Assembly: GCF_003425985.1 (NCBI RefSeq)
Contig: NZ_CP022985.1
Span: forward strand, 3,580,001-3,644,000
Origin: Mariniflexile sp. TRM1-10
GTDB lineage: Bacteria > Bacteroidota > Bacteroidia > Flavobacteriales > Flavobacteriaceae
Reading direction: 5' to 3'
DNA length: 64,000 bases
Shown: positions 60,741-64,000 of the stretch, piece after piece
Numbering within the stretch: position 1 is the first letter of the stretch
Layout of the letters: every line of letters starts with the position of its first letter
Translations under genes and position numbers: made by a program
Notes under the pieces: model-generated
The model's database searches: none
Told to the model about the DNA's origin: nothing
Seen by the model: only the letters and a program-made list of their open reading frames with translations

Positions 60741-62354
60741 TTGTTTAACAGAAATACTTTGATAATCCAATTAAAAAAGCAGCCTGCTTGGGATGTGATA
60801 ATTATTGGAGGAGGCGCCACTGGATTAGGTGTTGCTTTAGATAGTGTCACACGTGGATTTAGCACCCTTTTATTAGAACAAGTAGATTTCGCAAAAGGAA
60901 CCTCTAGTCGAAGCACAAAACTGCTTCATGGCGGTGTTCGTTATTTAGCGCAAGGCAACATTGATTTAGTAAAGGAAGCACTATACGAAAGAGGCTTGTT
61001 ATTGAAGAATGCCTCACATTTAGTCTGCAATCAGTCTTTTATAATTCCAAACTATACGTGGTGGGACACATTTAAATATACTATAGGGCTTAAAATTTAT
61101 GATACGCTAGCAGGTAAATTAAGTTTTGGAAAATCGATGCGGATTAACAAAAAAGACACCCTTTCAAGATTAAGTACTATCAAAAATGGAAAACTTAAAG
61201 GAGGTGTGGTGTATCATGATGGACAGTTTGACGATTCCAGGTTAGCGGTAAATATTGCCCAAACGGCCATAGAACATGGGGCTACTGTTTTAAATCATTT
61301 TAAAGTAAATCAGTTGTCGAAAAACGATGATGGCATAGTCAATGGAGTTATAGCTGAAGATATGGAAACTAAGGCCACCTATACCTTAAACGCCAAAGTT
61401 GTTATAAATGCTACAGGTGTTTTTACCGATGAGATTTTGAAAATGGATAATTCAGAAGCAAAAGACATGGTGCGTCCAAGCCAAGGAATCCATTTAGTTT
61501 TAGATAAATCTTTTTTGCCCGGAAAGGATGCTATTATGATACCAAAAACCACTGACGGCAGGGTATTGTTTTTGGTGCCATGGCATAATAAAGTGGTTGT
61601 TGGTACCACCGATACGTTACTTGATAGTCACAGTTTAGAACCAACAGCTTTAGACAAAGAAGTAGATTTCATCATGACTACGGCAAATAATTATCTAACC
61701 AAAAAAGTGGGTAAAGAGGATGTGTTGAGCATTTTTGCAGGCCTAAGACCACTGGCAGCACCAAAAGATAAGTCTGAAAAAACAAAGGAAATTTCCAGAA
61801 GCCATAAAATTATCGTTTCAAATTCTGAATTAATAACCATTACCGGTGGCAAATGGACGACCTATAGACGCATGGCGCAGGATACCATAAATAAAGCTAT
61901 TTCGATAGGGAAATTGAAGTATGTATCATGTAAAACAAAAAACATAAAAATTCATGGCGCTACAACATCTAATGATAAAACCCGCCATCAATATATTTAC
62001 GGAAGCGACCAAGAGGGCATTCAAAGTTTAATTGCAACAAATCCTGAATTGGGTGAAACAGTACATGAACGGTTACCCCATACCAAAGCAGAAATTATTT
62101 GGGCGATTCGATACGAAATGGCAAGAACCGTAGAAGATATTTTGGCTCGACGTGTTCGCACCTTGTTTTTAGATGCCCGCGCAACATTAGAAATAATTCC
62201 TATGGTGGCAAAAATGTTGGCTGAAGAATTAGATAAAGATGCTGTATGGGAGCAACAGCAAATTAAGGAATTTACAAATATTGCCAATCAGTATGTTTTA
62301 GAGACTGTTTCGTTAAAAGAGAATAGAATAAAGAGAATAGAAAATAGAAAATAG
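60741..62354 (+). CDS. glpD: Glycerol-3-phosphate dehydrogenase, FAD-dependent (GlpD type)
   Basis: A 537-residue protein read from a TTG start (MFNRNTLIIQL); no ATG precedes the FAD motif. Rossmann motif VIIIGGGATGLGVALD, FAKGTSSRSTKLLHGGVRYLAQGN, the VPWHNKVVVGTTDT segment, FAGLRPLA, SELITITGGKWTTYRRMA and the GlpD C-terminal cap domain (EIIWAIRYEMARTVEDILARRVR). It oxidises sn-glycerol-3-phosphate to DHAP with quinone as acceptor. It is not a known step of alginate breakdown, so its place here is unusual. It may serve glycerol-phosphate released elsewhere, for example from PUL 1. Confidence 0.9.
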   Translation: MFNRNTLIIQLKKQPAWDVIIIGGGATGLGVALDSVTRGFSTLLLEQVDFAKGTSSRSTKLLHGGVRYLAQGNIDLVKEALYERGLLLKNASHLVCNQSFIIPNYTWWDTFKYTIGLKIYDTLAGKLSFGKSMRINKKDTLSRLSTIKNGKLKGGVVYHDGQFDDSRLAVNIAQTAIEHGATVLNHFKVNQLSKNDDGIVNGVIAEDMETKATYTLNAKVVINATGVFTDEILKMDNSEAKDMVRPSQGIHLVLDKSFLPGKDAIMIPKTTDGRVLFLVPWHNKVVVGTTDTLLDSHSLEPTALDKEVDFIMTTANNYLTKKVGKEDVLSIFAGLRPLAAPKDKSEKTKEISRSHKIIVSNSELITITGGKWTTYRRMAQDTINKAISIGKLKYVSCKTKNIKIHGATTSNDKTRHQYIYGSDQEGIQSLIATNPELGETVHERLPHTKAEIIWAIRYEMARTVEDILARRVRTLFLDARATLEIIPMVAKMLAEELDKDAVWEQQQIKEFTNIANQYVLETVSLKENRIKRIENRK

Positions 62355-62753
62355 ACCAGATGAAACAAATTGCTATGAATATAAATTTAAGTTTAGAAAT
62401 ATGAATAAAAATCAAATGTTAGCTTGGTTAACGGCACAAGCAAGATGCTTGCGCTAGTGGAGAAATGCAAATAAACATTTGAATAGCAATCTCTCTTTGC
62501 TTACTTTTTTACTCCGCCGTCACGAGCGGGGACTTCGACAAGCTCAGTCCGACAATGTATGGTTTAAACTGGTTTTATCGAACACAGTCTGTCAAGTTGA
62601 GCTTGTCGAAGCTATATGCAGAAGTATTTTGGATTGGACTTCGGCAGAAACCTATGTGAGACGATTTAATTTTTGTCATATACTATAATCTATTTTATTA
62701 ATAATTCAGAAAAAAGTACATTTGTTCAATTAACGCTTATAAAAATAAATAAT
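62355..62753. other. 399 bp gene-free stretch with hairpins
   Basis: It has a small GCAAG-ATG-CTTGC hairpin at about 62439-62451 and a large REP-like inverted repeat (62532-62612). A 69-codon open frame at 62479-62688 is produced by the repeat and is not called. Confidence 0.65.
62532..62612. repeat. REP-like inverted repeat (CTTCGACAAGCTCA)
   Basis: Arms 62532-62554 and 62590-62612 match at about 18 of 23 positions. The core CTTCGACAAGCTCA is related to the TTGTCGAAGC ends of the long leader-type elements and to the TTGAGCGCAGTCGAAA hairpin at 54967. Confidence 0.65.
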
Positions 62754-63101
62754 ATGAAGAGTTTTGGAGCAAGCAACATTTTTTTATTAGGAGATGATAT
62801 TGAATGGGAAGAATTAGGAGGCGGAATAAAAAGAAAAATTATGGCCTATGATGATAGAATTATGCTTGTAAATGTTCATTTTGAAGCTGGAGGCGTTGGC
62901 ACTTTGCATAGCCATTACCACTCACAAGTGACGTATGTGGCTAGCGGTGAGTTTGAATTTACAGTTGATAACGAAGTGAAATTAGTTAAAGAAGGAGATG
63001 CCCTTTATATCCCGCCAAATACCATGCATGGAACCATTTGTAAAAAAAGCGGTGTTTTAATAGACGTTTTTAGTCCTATAAGAGAAGATTTTATGCTATA
63101 G
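62754..63101 (+). CDS. kdgF: KdgF cupin (copy 2)
   Basis: A 115-residue paralogue of the KdgF at 57588 with most residues identical. Motif LHSHYHSQVTYVASG (His-x-His-x3-Gln) and MHGTICKKSG are kept, as is the end VFSPIREDFM. The ATG at 62754 matches the start of copy 1; an in-frame ATG at 62673 would add 27 unrelated residues. It converges with the LacI-type gene and shares 6 bp with its end. Confidence 0.88.
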   Translation: MKSFGASNIFLLGDDIEWEELGGGIKRKIMAYDDRIMLVNVHFEAGGVGTLHSHYHSQVTYVASGEFEFTVDNEVKLVKEGDALYIPPNTMHGTICKKSGVLIDVFSPIREDFML

Positions 63102-64000
63102 GTTCTTCACATGAGAAGAGTCTCTAACAATCAATTCAGCATCAAGTATTATTTTATTTAATGTTTGTTTCGTTTTTAGGTCGTTTACACGTTTTAAAAA
63201 GGTTTGTGCTGCCAGTTTTCCAATGTCATCACTGTGTTGGTTTATGCTGGAAATAGACGGGGTTACCATAGATGTAAAAGGTTCGTTACCAAAACCAACT
63301 AAAGCAATAGTATTAGGTATTTCAATGTTGTTTTCTTTTAACACTTGTAACGCCCCTAAAGCGGCATAATCTCCAGCAACATAAACGGCATCGGGTCTGT
63401 TTTTTAAGTTTAGCAGTTGCATCATTTTATCCCGACCGTCTTCTAAAGTAAGGCTGCTTTCTATTAGTAGTGCTTCATCTAATGGTAAATGATGTTTTTT
63501 AATAGCATCAATATAACCTCTTATTCTGTTATTAAAAATACGCGTATGCCTATAGCCACCAATATGTGCTATGCGTTTACAACCCTGTTGCACTAAATGC
63601 TCAACAATCATGTGGCTGCTGTCGTAATCATTTATACCAATATAATCGACATTCAAATCGTTTTCACCACGGTCAAATAGAATTAAGGGAATGCCTTTTG
63701 ATTTAATTTTCTCGTAAAAATCTAAACTGATGGTTTCATTGGCCATGGAAGCAATGATGCCATCAACCTGTGTGAATAACAGCGTATCAATATTACGGCA
63801 TTCTTTTTTATAAGATTCGTTCGATTGGGTAATGATAATATTATAACCTTCTTTATTTAAAACTTCTTCAATATTTTGAATCACCGAAGAAAAGAAGTGA
63901 CTGTTGGTTCTGGGAACTATGACGCCTACCAAATTGCTTTTTCCTCTACGAAGCGCACTTGCTAGGTGATTGGGTTGATAATTTAAGTCTTTCGCCACCT
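63096..64000 (-). CDS. LacI/PurR-family regulator, 5' end outside the window
   Basis: At least 300 residues; the gene enters from the right edge. The visible N-terminal piece, AKDLNYQPNHLASALRRGKSNLVGVIVP, is the end of the LacI HTH and the hinge, so the first about 40 residues are missing. The periplasmic-binding-protein-like sensor domain follows (ANETISLDF, LILFDRGEN, VDYIGINDYDSSHMIVEHLVQQGCKRIAHIGG, PDAVYVAGDYAALGALQVLKE). A regulator of a sugar or uronate operon to the right is likely; KDG kinase and aldolase genes could be there. The target is not visible. Confidence 0.88.
   Translation of the reverse strand, partial: VAKDLNYQPNHLASALRRGKSNLVGVIVPRTNSHFFSSVIQNIEEVLNKEGYNIIITQSNESYKKECRNIDTLLFTQVDGIIASMANETISLDFYEKIKSKGIPLILFDRGENDLNVDYIGINDYDSSHMIVEHLVQQGCKRIAHIGGYRHTRIFNNRIRGYIDAIKKHHLPLDEALLIESSLTLEDGRDKMMQLLNLKNRPDAVYVAGDYAALGALQVLKENNIEIPNTIALVGFGNEPFTSMVTPSISSINQHSDDIGKLAAQTFLKRVNDLKTKQTLNKIILDAELIVRDSSHVKNL

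Noticed and set aside
62479..62688. 69-codon open frame in the gap before kdgF copy 2
   Set aside because: It reads through a REP-like inverted repeat; such frames are a common annotation artefact.

Overview
The window is AT-rich DNA (roughly one third G+C by eye) from a member of the Bacteroidota, most likely a marine Flavobacteriaceae. The evidence is two SusC/SusD pairs, type IX secretion (T9SS) C-terminal sorting domains, lipoproteins of Bacteroidota style, promoters of the TAnnTTTG (-7) type, and a full alginate degradation set. No rRNA, tRNA, CRISPR array or intact insertion sequence was found.

Region 1 (1-4200) is a small accessory island on the minus strand. It holds the start of a Crp/Fnr-type regulator, a three-gene HipB-HipS-HipT toxin-antitoxin module, and directly upstream a second, two-gene HipB-HipA module. 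Each module has its own pair of palindromic operators over a clear -7 box. The second module lies between inverted copies of a palindromic repeat, which suggests mobility.

Region 2 (4474-8677) holds a hybrid sensor kinase and a sigma-54 response regulator facing tail to tail, then a small secreted PepSY-like protein.

Region 3 (9175-37102) is a polysaccharide utilisation locus (PUL 1). It has a membrane-spanning propeller/Y_Y_Y/LuxR-type regulator, SusC, SusD, a two-LamG surface glycan-binding lipoprotein, two GH144-type (endo-beta-1,2-glucanase) enzymes, a metallophosphoesterase, an esterase, two GH3 beta-glucosidases, two GH43-like propeller/discoidin/FnIII proteins, a GH2 enzyme with a malectin-like tail, a sulfatase-family enzyme and an endonuclease/exonuclease/phosphatase (EEP) enzyme. 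GH144 plus GH3 points to a beta-1,2-glucan. The two phosphoesterases and the esterase raise the possibility of a substituted (phosphoglycerol/acyl) periplasmic glucan as substrate.

Region 4 (37530-63101) is an alginate utilisation locus (PUL 2). It has SusC, SusD, a TIG-domain glycan-binding lipoprotein, two PL6 lyases, PL7, PL17, a likely divergent jelly-roll lyase, two KdgF cupins, an SDR-type DEH reductase, a SASA-type acetylesterase, an alpha/beta hydrolase, a secreted LRR protein, an MFS uronate transporter, a GntR/FadR-type regulator and, unexpectedly, a GlpD-type glycerol-3-phosphate dehydrogenase. PL7/PL6 cut the polymer, SusCD imports oligomers, PL17/PL6 release unsaturated monomers, KdgF opens them to DEH and the SDR reduces DEH to KDG. 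KDG kinase and KDPG aldolase are not in the window. A shared palindrome (AACCAATWTGGTT) just downstream of the -7 boxes of susC and of the GntR-type gene is the probable operator. A LacI-type regulator runs off the right end.

Several intergenic repeat families recur across the window: a leader-like element with AACACC/GGTGTT arms before five genes, REP-like hairpins, and 7-8 bp tandem repeats at gene borders in the PULs.
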